Origin: Anseranas semipalmata
Taxonomy: Eukaryota; Chordata; Aves; Anseriformes; Anseranatidae
DNA: 64,000 nucleotides
Assembly: GCA_013399115.1 (NCBI GenBank)
Contig: VXAA01000101.1
Span: 114,085-178,084 of the forward strand
Reading direction: 5' to 3'
This document shows, piece after piece, positions 36,826-47,900 of this stretch (positions are counted from its first letter, which is position 1; each line of letters begins with the position of its first letter). The translations under genes and the position numbers were made by a program. Under the pieces are notes generated by a model. That model was not told where the DNA came from, did not search any database, and was given only the letters and a program-made list of their open reading frames with translations.

Positions 36826-39800
36826 TAATCAATAACATGTTTATTTGCCATCCCATAATTGCAGCAGTATTTTGTTGTTAAATACCCTGCAGTGTCATTA
36901 AAAACTAGGTTATTTAAGAATTGTAACCAACACAGGCACTTGAGGCATTTCTAAAGGAAATAGTGTGTGAGCCATTCAATATAACCAACAATAAAGCAAA
37001 ATACTTGATTAGCCAGCAACGCAAAACCTGAAATCCTTCCTGAAGTAATCTGGAGAAAGCTTGGAAGTGTCAAACCAGCACAGCATGTCCTCTTTACTAC
37101 TCTGCATAGCACTGTGAAGTGGACTCAGAATGAAACACAAGATTAGAAAAAGAAAAAATAGACCTAGGCGACCTTGATCTGGGGCCAAGAGCAAAAGTAT
37201 ACCCCTGTAGCTTCTGACACCCTAAGAAGGAGTGCTATGGCACCGAAAAAGAAATCCAAAGTGGCAAATTGCAGCCTTTAAATTCTAGAATGAGCATTAA
37301 GGAAGATTGGAACATGGCTGAGCAGCCTGGTGGTCCACTGAGGTGACCACCTGCAGCAGTATTTTCAAATGAAAACTCTGAAGAAAGCCACAGGGTCACT
37401 AACAAAGGTGCTGAAAACTCATTTTCCACCTACACTTTATTATAAGCGGTTGTAAACTGTGACTTCTTGTCCCAGAGTCAGAACATTTCAAGGAGGTGAT
37501 TATGTGGCTTGAAATGATGTTTTAAGACACTTTAACCAAAAACAAACCCGAGATTCCATCCTGTTGGACACCGGCTCAAGCTGCTCCGGTGCAAGGAAGC
37601 GTGTTGTACTTTCTGAGGAGGAAAACATGGGATTGCACAAATACTGCTCCAGCCCATAAACATATACTTATCTACCCATATCCTTAGAAACAAATTGGAG
37701 CAAAGACAGAAGTGTAACATCACAACAGAGCCTTGCACTCTGGAGTGCATGGCTTTATCAGCTTTATCTCTCAGCCACAGCTCAGGGGATCAGCCAGAGC
37801 TGGAGCTGCTGCCTGGCCTTGCAGCAAAACCACTGCTGAGGGCACCCAAGTGGTCCTATCACACATGGCCAAGATCCCAGCTGCTCAAGACACACCTCTG
37901 CTAAAGGTTCAAAGTGACTTTAAAACAGAGAGGTGATGTTCCTGTAGGACACAGGAGAGGCACGTTGACACTGCTAGGTAGGAGCTGTGCTGCAACAGCC
38001 TTGATCAGGTGGGAAGGGAATAATACCCCTGCTACGTGGCTGCAGCCCAGATGCTGTTGCAGAAAGGACAGTGGGGCCTTCACATGATGTTCCTTGTGAC
38101 TGAAGGCATCATGAAAGAGAGGGTCAGACGGTCCTGCTTCCTCCTCCCCACTGCAGATGGTGTCCAGGGGAGTCCACGTCCTTGCAGAAAGGCAGTGGGA
38201 GCAGAGTCTTCAAGCCCACTGGCAGGTGGCTTTTCCTGCCTGTCCCTGAAGGATGCTACCATGCGCTGCTCCTTGCCAGGAGCAGACTGTAAGGTTGTAG
38301 TCCAGTGCTGAGAAATGAACTGCATGGGTGGGATTTGTTTTCAGTCAGATCAGGCTGATCAGTAATCCCTGAAGATTAATAAAATCAGATGCTAACCAAG
38401 TACTTTCTCTACCTCTGGAAATAAAATTATGCTTGAGATGATCCAGAAGATGCACCTGCTATTCGGGCATAAGCCTGAGGAGCCACACAAAGAGCACAGA
38501 AGAACAAACTACAGCAACCAGGAATCAAATTGCTTATCCATGGCTAGTAAGATGAATGACCCTATCACAAGAGACACTTTGCTTTCTTGAACATGGAGTA
38601 ACTCAAGGACACCAAGGCAGAAGTGGTGTCCCAGTACATTTTTTGGCAGGTGGGACAGGCTGTGACCCTGCAAACCTCAGCATGTTCACACAAAGTGAAC
38701 CAATGTGTCGCATTCCAGTGCAGACAAAATAAAAATCAGTTGTCCTAGAGTAAAAGGGCAACCCCAACTATCAGTACCAGTGTAGTGGGGTTTTATGACC
38801 TACAGAGAACCAAGGAAATGTCCATCTCCCCTGTAATCTTTACATGGGAAAAATCAGATTAAAACACTACTCCTGGATTAAGATCCAAAGAACTGAAGCT
38901 AACAAGCAGTTCTAATGAAGATGGATAAGATTTATCCAACAAAGGAAATGTCTATAGATAGTTTTACAAATCCCAGCTGTTAAAAAAAAATATGAATTGA
39001 GCTGACATATGGATAATGCAGCATTGTTTCTGCTTTCTGGACAGGAACAGTGCTTTAATTGGGTTTTCAGTATATGTACTTGCTGTTAGAATTGGGTTTG
39101 GATAAACCCACAGGGAAGTTTGCTTTTAATGTATTGTTTTAGCAATGTTCTTGTTCTCTAGCATCCTAGTAAGATCGATATTTAAAGGCTGTGAAAGCAC
39201 TGAAGTAATTTTATTTACAATTTTGAATGAACATTTTGGGGGATGGTTCTTCTTTTTCAGTTGCCCTTTTTCCCATTTGGTTATCAGTTATGTTGGAGAT
39301 AAGAAGACAAATCCTGTTCATCTGCTATTGATTTTGGACTAAGTGAGCAATCGGCTTGCCGGTAGCTCTGCTCTTTCACATCCTCAAATAACGTCTGTAA
39401 AAGCAGAGATGTAGTAACAGACGTGAAGACCAGATATGGGTACACCACTTCTGCAAAGGAAGCATTTAATAGAAACGGGAAACATGAAGTGACAGTAGAG
39501 AGTAGTGTGTGAGGTGGGAAGGCTACCTGGGTTATTTGCACTGTTAAAAGTTACAGAACCAAAAATGTAATTTCGCTATAAACCAACAAGGAAATTCCTC
39601 TATATCAAAAACTCGAACAGAGTATATGAAGCAATTAGTGCAAATATACTACAACATTACAGAGCATGAGCATATTTTTTTTTAATTTTACAACAATAGA
39701 ATAGGCCAAATACCATTATATATTACATTAATGAGATAGATTGCTACTTTTAATGGAGCCTCTGTGCTCTGCACTGCACTGTATGCAGATTTGCTAGTTA

Positions 39801-41080
39801 ATAAGCCCGAACAGTGTTTCTGTTCATGGAAAATGAATCTGAAACGTTTGTCAGATTATCTGTTTGGCATGCCTGACTGGTGTCTGGAGTGGCACTTTGC
39901 TAATGTGCTATTACTCAGTGTCATTAACCCGCAGAAGTGATTGAAAGGTGAATTTATATTTGCATCTTGCTGTTCAGAGCAGGCGGTGCTGTGGATTAAT
40001 ACGGTGCCCTGTGAAATGGTGCTGCACGGGATAAAATGAACCGTGCAGCTCAGAAAGCATGTCTCCCTATGTCTTTGTAGCTTTTCTCCTTAGAGGAGCA
40101 TTCTGTTGTGGTAAAATGCAGTCTCCAAGTTGCTTGTGGGAATGTTTGTTTGTTAGCTGTCTGTTCAACGTCATTAGAAATCCAAAGTTTTTCTAATTCC
40201 TGTGAAAAGCTTTACTCAGCAGCATTAAAACCACATCAAATATTTTGGCAGCTGCATTATGTATACATAGCTTTGAAATATTACATAAAGAAAAGGGGAA
40301 GATTTGTCTGAGAAATACAGAGCCAATGTTTTTTTCTTATCGATTAAGAAAGTGTATCTGTTCGCATGCAAGTAGATTACTTATGTCCTACAACATATTT
40401 CCTCCTCCACTGAAAGTGAATGAGTCTTATTTTCTTTCCATAAGTGGAACCATCACCATTAGTTTGTTTGGGGTGAAATAACCAGCTGGAGACTGCTTAA
40501 TGTTTTGGATCTTGGCATGTTTTTAAAACCAATATTCCTTGAAGACAGTTTTTAAGAGAGGTTTACCAAGTAAAATCTGTAGTTCACAGCCTTTTAATTA
40601 GATGGAATTTGGAACTGAAGTGGGGTTTGCTATGTCCTGTTCAGGCTTGCAAGGTGATACAAACCCACAAAGCAGTTTCTTGCGCACTGAAAGTGTAGAA
40701 AGTGAAGCAGGAGGAGCAGGGAGAGATAAGGAGGCTGTGGTTATTTTGCATCTCTCCCAATTTGTTTTCATTCCACTTGGTTTTATATCAAAGTTTGAGG
40801 CTTGAAATAATTAGCCTTAGGGTTTTCTTAAATTATTTTTTTCAGTCATTTTGAAATGTCTAAATATTTGTCTCTGTAAAAAATGGCAAAAAACAAGCAA
40901 ACAAACAAACAAACGAAAACAAAACCTTAGCTCTTTCGCAGCATGCTTCACAAAAGCCAGAGGAGTGTGACAGACCATGATAATCTCCCTTTGACATACC
41001 CCAGAACTGGAAATGTTTTCAAACACCCAGTGAAAAGGGATTTTAATCCTACATCAGCAGCTCAGGGCTCCTACTCCTTC
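36826..41080. other. Non-coding stretch, no gene seen
   Basis: No gene recognised. An (AAAC)n tract sits at 40886-40925. About 39740-40080 is repeat-free sequence with several AATTA and TAAT cores and a few CpGs, a possible conserved element. Overlapping open frames around 37695-38325 are unassigned. Confidence 0.5.
40886..40925. repeat. (AAAC)n simple repeat
   Basis: CAAA units with single-base interruptions. Low complexity. Confidence 0.92.
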
Positions 41081-41089
41081 TGCAGCCAA

Positions 41090-41370
41090 GCTGCCCGCAT
41101 AACCGCACGGTAAGAGTCTATGCCCAAACCTAACTGAGAAAAGAAGGTGCAAGTGAAGACTGCGACATTAACAAGTCATTGCAAAAGCGGCTGCAGAGCT
41201 GTCGTGAGAGGTGTCACGGTTGTAAACGACTTCTGAAAATCACAGTGACAGGCTGGCACGTCCTGGGTCAGGGTGTGGAGCCGGGCGTCTCCGCGCTGTG
41301 CTGCGCCCTGCTCTGCGACGCTGCGGGTCCCACGGCTCGGCAGGAAGGGGCCCCTTCTCACCGATCATCC
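41090..41370. promoter_or_regulatory. CpG-rich patch
   Basis: About seventeen to twenty CpGs lie between 41090 and 41370, densest at 41275-41345. The surrounding kilobases are nearly CpG-free. A 65-codon open frame (41179-41376, plus) sits in it but is unrecognised. The patch directly precedes an AT-rich unique block. It may be an unmethylated regulatory element or an unannotated promoter; this is inference from base composition. Confidence 0.4.
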
Positions 41371-41399
41371 CTGTAGGCAGGGCTAGTGCTGGCTCTGTT

Positions 41400-41620
41400 T
41401 AGATAGTTTAGCCCTGTTTCAGGGACTCAAAAATAATAGACTCGCTGTTCTTCTCAATTAGCGCTCTATTTTGTTTAATCAGGTAGAGATCAGTTTTCTG
41501 TCGTCATTCCTAATAATAATAATCAATGCGCTGATGAGCCCAATTGTTACAGTAATTAGACCTCAAACCCAGGAGCAGTAACCCCTAAGTTTTATTGTTC
41601 AAAAAAGGGTAAATGCAGAG
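41400..41620. promoter_or_regulatory. Candidate conserved enhancer-like block
   Basis: Free of recognisable repeats and dense in homeodomain-type cores: CAATTAGCG, TTTAATCAGG, CAATTGTTAC, GTAATTAGAC. This resembles vertebrate conserved non-coding elements near developmental genes. Conservation cannot be measured from one sequence, so the call rests only on texture and on its place beside a CpG-rich patch. Confidence 0.25.
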
Positions 41621-41902
41621 CAACCTTGAATGTCTTTCCATTCGTTGATTAGCTGTGTAGCCTAAGTACTGGGATTCTTGTGTGTGTTATTTTTACTGTT
41701 ATTGGATGCTAAAACAAAGAAAAGAAATCCCAAGGAGTTCATCTACATTGACATGATAGATTACAAGTGCTTCTCCAGGGCATTTGTTCATCACATATAG
41801 ATAAATTCAATCTCCCTCTCCTTTTTCTGTAATGGAAAGATTGCTACAATGTGGGAGTTAATTAGCAGAGCTGTTTATGAAAAGAGGGTTTTCTTAATAG
41901 GC

Positions 41903-41955
41903 ATGGATAGATGGATGGATGGATTGATGGATGAACAGATAGATGCTTGGATGAT
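41903..41955. repeat. (GGAT)n imperfect tetranucleotide repeat
   Basis: GATG/GGAT units with several substitutions. Simple repeat. Confidence 0.88.
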
Positions 41956-42661
41956 TTTAAGTTTAAAAATAATCCAAGTATATGGTATACATGGGACTGC
42001 AAAATTTGGAGTTAGCCTATATTTATAAAAATTAAATTACTACTTACAGTCAGCCCTGGAGAAGCATTTTACAACAGAGAAATTTTGTATTTCTGTGTGT
42101 GCATGTGTTTGTGTTAAGTGAAAAGCACCGTTTGGAAATTGCGTAATTCCACTCACTAAGTAGCAGAAAGCAATATGGTCAGCGCAGAACAATAAGGAAA
42201 AATAGTTATGCAGTTTAAGAAATCCTTAAGGAGAGGATAGTCTGTTGGTTAAATTGTTATGTTGATGATGTAAATATGCACAGTAATAGTGTTTGTAAAG
42301 AGAAGGCAACACTATTAATTTTGTTTTGTTTTTAAAAGACAAAACTTGGTTATATTTCAGGTGTATTTCTTTATTATATTCTACATCACTCAATTTGGAA
42401 AAATGTTAAAAGCTTCAACTAATGCATTTAGTTTTCTGCATTTCACTCTAGGAGGGTTAAGGCAGTGACCTTCTCCTATTTCCACTTTAATGGCTAATAC
42501 TGACATAAATCTGAACAAGTTCAGGCCCTTTCTGTTTCTGATTGGTTTCCATTCCTGCTTCTCACTCACTAAGAAAACATTGTTGTGGACCTGCACAGCA
42601 CTCTTCTACTTGGATTTCTATTCCTCTGTTCTGATGTTTATTTCCTTTCATTCGTTTTTTA

Positions 42662-42703
42662 AATAAAACCATTGTTCCAATTTAATAAAAAAAAAAAAAA
42701 AAA
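42662..42703 (+). other. AATAAA plus A17: possible retrocopy tail
   Basis: AATAAA (42662-42667) is followed after 19 bases by seventeen A (42687-42703). This is the spacing between a polyadenylation signal and a poly(A) tail, so it could mark the 3' end of a retroposed mRNA. No parent gene was recognised upstream and no target duplication was found. Similar A runs without a signal occur elsewhere (45205, 48085, 50427, 61878), so chance is likely. Confidence 0.2.
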
Positions 42704-44542
42704 TCAGTAGCTCTTGAAGTTAAAGAGGGAGCTCATAAAATAATATATTCCCATTTTAATTTCATTTAAGTAAATACATAGTTTTAAGATATGGTTGAAA
42801 CCTTTTCATTAGAATATATACATATATATCTAGGTTTAACTTAATAATTTTTCTTTGACTTAGAATAATTTTTCATGACAAATGTAAATGCTAAAAAAAT
42901 ATACAGAAGTCTGAAAAGCACTAAAATTATTTGTAAAGTCCATTAGCAGGGTGTATATATATAGCATTCCTTTGAGTTTAAGAGGGAAAAAGCACAAGGT
43001 TCAAAGTCAAAATTCAACCAAAATTCATTGCTAATGAGCCTGTATACAGTGGCATGTGTAAACATGTCAAACAAAACACATTTAAGGATTGCACAGAAGT
43101 ACTTTAATTTGCCATGGAAAGAAATGTATTTCATAGTTGCCTCATTACGTGTTGATCTGGAAGCGGCTGTCTTTCAGAACATGAGACCACTATCTCCCTG
43201 AGCTTCACAATTATTTCATTCTGTGATTTAATGAAGAAAACATGTGACTGTGTTTAAGTTAAACCCTCAGGAAGGATCTTCAAGAGGAATGAGACATTTG
43301 TCCACAATAAGAACTCATTTGTGCCATTCGTTCCTCCATTGTCACACACTTGGTCTTGGAATTTCAGAATTCTTCTTGCCCTGGGCTGAGGCACATCCTC
43401 ACCCAGAAGCACCATCCCTCGCCAGAGCATGTCTTCCTTCCAAATGAACATCATCTCATGTCTTCCTGCCCTGCTCTTCCTTCTAGCAGCTAAGTCTTTC
43501 TTCAGGGAGGCTTAGAGATGTCCAGTTGCTAATGGTCTCTTCTAGCCAAAGTGTCTCCTCTAGGTTTCTGATGAAGTTTTGCATTCCCTAAAGCTGCCTG
43601 CAAGAGCATTACTTGGTCACAACGTTGTGGTATGGCTATATACTAACCATTAACCAAATCCTCCATGAGTTTTCTAGATACAGTAGTCATAGAGAAAGTG
43701 AGAGTCCTTCCACTGGGATCTCACCACAGAGAGGCATTATTCAGGTTCATTGTGAGTGCTCCTATAGGCCATGTTTTCAAACATTATCAGTTGAGATCCT
43801 TCTCACTAACGAAAGGGAAGGTCATGAACAGTTTTCAAGGCAATAAACTGGTACACTTAGGGTAAATGCCTCGCCATCGCTTGGAAAATGAAAATGCATT
43901 TAATTTCACATCTGGAAGGACCAGCCCTTGGGAGGTGGGGACTCATTCCTTTGTCCACACAAGAAACCACCCATTGCTCTTTCTCTTGAGTGCTCTGGGG
44001 GCTCCGCATTTGTTAGATTTAAATTTTTTATTGTTTTGTTAGCTTAACCTGCAGTTGACCCATGCAGATTTCATTCAGAGTGATGCCACTTAGTAGTAAT
44101 GCATTTTCTGACACCCTGTAGAAATGACGCTGCCGGTGTCGCGGTCTTGGCCGTCAGCGCGGGTGGAGAATCTGGTGAGCTCATCCCCTGCTGTGGAGCC
44201 TTGTACAAGATTTCTTGTTTATTATTTAGCACCTTGCTTATGGCATTGTGGTTGAACTCTGGAACTTTTCAAGTCCACTTCCCCAGAGTTTGAGGGCAGT
44301 TATTAACCCCTGCAATACCAAAAATTTCCAAGATGCAGAAAACCTATAGATGCATGTGTGCATGGTGGTGTGTATGGGGCATTTGCTTACTGCTTGACAC
44401 CTCTAAATGAAGGCATCTCCCATCTTCTGCCACTACCTCAAAGACACCAGTGTGTGGGGGCACCCGCAAAGACTTCAAAGACACCCTGTGTGGAGCCAGA
44501 CCCCAGAGGTTGGGCTGTCACCACCCCACACATGCCTAGCAA

Positions 44543-44920
44543 AGTCACAGAATCACACAGAATTACAGAACTATTTAGGTTGGAAAAGACCTCCAAGATC
44601 ACCCAGTCCAACCTATAACCTAACACCACCAAGTCCTCCATTAAACCATGTCACTAAGCTCTAAATCTACATGTCTTTTGAATACTGCCAGGGATGGTGA
44701 CTCAACTACTTCCCTGAGCAGCCTGTTCCAATGTCTAACAACCCTTTCAGTAAGTAAAGAAATTTTTCCTAATATCTAACCTAAACCTCCCCTGGTGCAA
44801 TTTAAACCCATTTCCCCTTGTCCTATCACCTGGTGCTGCTTAAACTCATTTCCCCTCGTCCTATCACCTGGCGTGTAGGAGAAGATGGGCGTAGCCACCT
44901 AAAGGCAAAACTTCCTTTAG
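44543..44920 (-). mobile_element. CR1 LINE 3' part, 5'-truncated, longest copy
   Basis: Octamers CACAGAAT at 44546-44553 and 44556-44563 mark the 3' end. They are followed by TTTAGGTTGGAAAAGACC, the GTCCAACCTATAACCTAACA block, GGGATGGTGACTC, GAGCAGCCTGTTCCAATG and TCCTATCACCTGG. The element lies on the minus strand and extends about 375 bases, into the region just after the CR1 coding sequence. A 38-base segment is duplicated in tandem (44799-44874). The right edge is vague. It is the same subfamily type as 22948-23097 but longer. Confidence 0.92.
44799..44874. repeat. 38-base tandem duplication inside CR1
   Basis: TTAAACCCATTTCCCC...TCCTATCACCTGG is repeated as TTAAACTCATTTCCCC...TCCTATCACCTGG with a period of 38 bases and only a few differences. 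Other CR1 copies normally have this block once, so the duplication is local to this copy or its source. Confidence 0.7.
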
Positions 44921-44924
44921 CCAT

Positions 44925-47900
44925 AACATGACCATGATTTCATTCCTGACATCTAATTCGTCTTATATATAGAGTCATACATTGCCTGCAGAAAGAGGAA
45001 TTTAGTGCGGTTATTTCCAGTGCTTGCCAATATACATTATATTGGTGTCTTCAAGTGGAACATGTAACAATGTGTAAGTAAAATATGTCTGTTATAATGT
45101 AATGAATGCTTACAAAACAGGCTCATTACCACACTGATTACTGGTGATATTCACTGCTCAATGCCTTCTCTCAAACGTGATCCTTTAGGAAATCAATTTT
45201 AATTAAAAAAAAAAAAAAAAGTTAAAATTAATATTTCTGCTGTGCCTGAGCCTTTGGAACAAGCAAAGCAACTCAGAATTCATATTTTCTTCTAGAATGT
45301 GTGAGAAATGAGAGTATTTTATCTAATGAAGTAGAAGTTATGATAAACAAGTAAATTTGTTAATGTTTTATTTCAAACTTGGAGCTGTAGATTAGAAAAC
45401 CAAGAGAATAACTACCCCAGCAAATGTGATTAACATGGAAGGTTCTTGTGGTGGCACTTGCTTCTGTGAGGCTGTCTGCAGGGCTGTGGGGAAGGGGCAG
45501 CAGAGTGAATGCTGGTTTCAGAAGGACTTGGTGAGGCCATATGATGCCTCCTACTTGCTTTTCTCATTCTCCTTGCTAGTGGTTGGATAGCTCTCATGAG
45601 AACCGTACTGCAAACCAAAGGGAAAGAAAAGCCAATGTTAGTGTTAAATACTTACTGGTACCGCTGGCACAAGTCCTGTGTTTCAGAAGAAGACATCCTT
45701 AGGTTCCCTTGGTCAGATTATGCAGGTGGACTTTGTCTGTTATCAAGGCAAGGAGTTGCTGGCAGTAGAGCTGCATGGCTCCTGCAAGGTTCATCGTGGA
45801 GTCAGAGGCTGTGCATGGAGCTGCATCTTCCTGAGGGCCCTGCTGAGCCTCTGGCTCTCTTTATAGGATACTCCCAAAAGAGGCTTCAATGTTTTAAAGA
45901 AGAGCTGGGTGACTGTCTCAAAAACAGCCATGGGCAAAGACACTTGAATAAAAAGCTTCCCCTAAATCTGTTTCTCTTTTATCTTTTGGCCCCATCTGTG
46001 CAATGGAGAAACATTTCTTTGTACTTCAATGAGCAGGATGTGGATGGCAGCTACCTGTATCTCCTGTGCAGCCATACTTTGAGATCTTTGCATTTTGCTC
46101 ATTTTTTTTCACACCGTAGCTGCTTGGATAGGTGCTACCTGCTAGGTGGTTTGTGGCAAACGACTCTTCAAAGCACATGGGGCTGATCCAGCCTTCATCT
46201 GTGCAGCTGCTCTGTCAGCCCTTCTCATAGCACAGTGGGAAGATGAAGATGTAAATGGTACAGCACTGGTAACAATTTTGTCCTGAATACCTCTGCTAGC
46301 TTTGTAACCGCGGACAAGTCAAAATAAAATGTGGTAAATTGTTATGCAAATGAGGAAGGAAAAAAGTGTTATTTCTTAAGTGTCAGATCTTGCAAATAGA
46401 TGTATGCAGGCTGACAGGCCCCTGCCCTCATGTAAAGCTCTGAAGAGCTCTGCAAAAGCAAGACAGGGCATCTTCCTCATGCACTGACTTGCAGGATTGG
46501 TACTGAAATATTAAAGGAGCCCTATATTTTTCTATAGAAAGTTACAGTTTGGAAAGGTTTTTCTGTAGACAGGTTGTAACTGCTTCAGAACTGTGTCCAC
46601 ATGAAGACACAAAATGGTTGCAGTTCCTTTCTTAAAGGGATATTAACTTTTAGTGGATGTGAATTTAATCTAATCTATCTATTCGTATTAGTCAGATCAT
46701 GTGTTATCACTGTTGATTATTGGAATTCTGCTTCAGCATTTGAAATTCAGACAGGATGCTATGAAAGTAAAATTGAGTATGAAATAACTGCAGACAAGTG
46801 TGAAACTGACTATCCTGTCTTCATCAAGCAGGAAAAAAAAGCATTTTAAGCTTTGAAAAACAAGCTAGGTGGTGAGAAAATTTCTCTGGTGTTGATAATT
46901 TCAGCATGCTTCTACTATTTATGTGAACTTCCAAATCCAAAATTTTTAACATTATGTATATATCCCTCATTCATTTCATAGGATGTTTGTTTTTCACCTG
47001 TGGAGTCTGGATCATAAAATTCACTAGGCAATTTGTAGGGAATCAGCTGGGAAAATACAAATTAATGAAGGCCCCAGCAGGCAGCAATTTCCCAATCCCT
47101 CACAGATCAAGAGAAGGGGAGAGAAAATCAGAAGTTACCCACCCCTGAATTGTTCGTTGGTGGTTTACAAGGTGGTGTTTGCACTTTTGTGGCTGAAATC
47201 CCTCTGATAGTATCTGCTGTGCCATCCTGTGGCATTTCCCAGGGCCAGCTGGCAGGAATCCTTTGCACTTGTGATTTATTTCATACATGACTTGCACCGC
47301 AGTTTTATTACTGCTGTAGAACTAGTTAAGACTGAGTTCTAATTAGAGGGACCTTGAGGGAGAGGAAGACTTTTGAGATTGATCTCAGATCTTTATATTC
47401 CTTTTTTTTTTCTTATTTTCCACTGGAAAAAAAAAAAAAAAAGGTTATTTCCCACCCTTCAGAATGGGAAAATTCATCTGGAGTGTCTACTAGAGTGCAC
47501 AAGTGTACGATGGAGAGACTCATCTCTTTAGCTCCATCTCATTCATGGCTTGCCATAAAAAGCAAACCTCTCCCAGTCAGCCAGTGTTTTTTAGTGTTTA
47601 TTCTTTGCATAAAATACTTAACATTTGGATTCTTTAGCTCACAGAACTGTTGGGGGAATATAATTATTAATATTTATTCATTTAATTTTCTTTCATTAAA
47701 ACTAACAGCTAACATTTTAATTTTTAATACTGCTCCTGGTATACCTGGTCCTAGAGGAAAAATAAGGATGCTCCTGGGAATCTTGTTAAACTTATAGCTG
47801 ACCTGCCAGTATGAATCATCAGGCTTCAGAGAAAGTAGAGGTTCATTTTGGTACTCCTTTGTTTTTTTATGTCTACAGGAGGGAGATAGGGGATGTTTAT

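Larger units (their letters stand above)
41621..44540. other. Non-coding stretch, no gene seen
   Basis: Holds a (GGAT)n tract at 41903-41955, and an AATAAA followed after 19 bases by A17 (42662-42703). A short CpG cluster lies at about 44122-44166. No gene recognised. Confidence 0.5.

Noticed and set aside
45596..46186. 196-codon open frame
   Set aside because: No domain or splice context, and part of it overlaps a probable decayed MIR-like segment.
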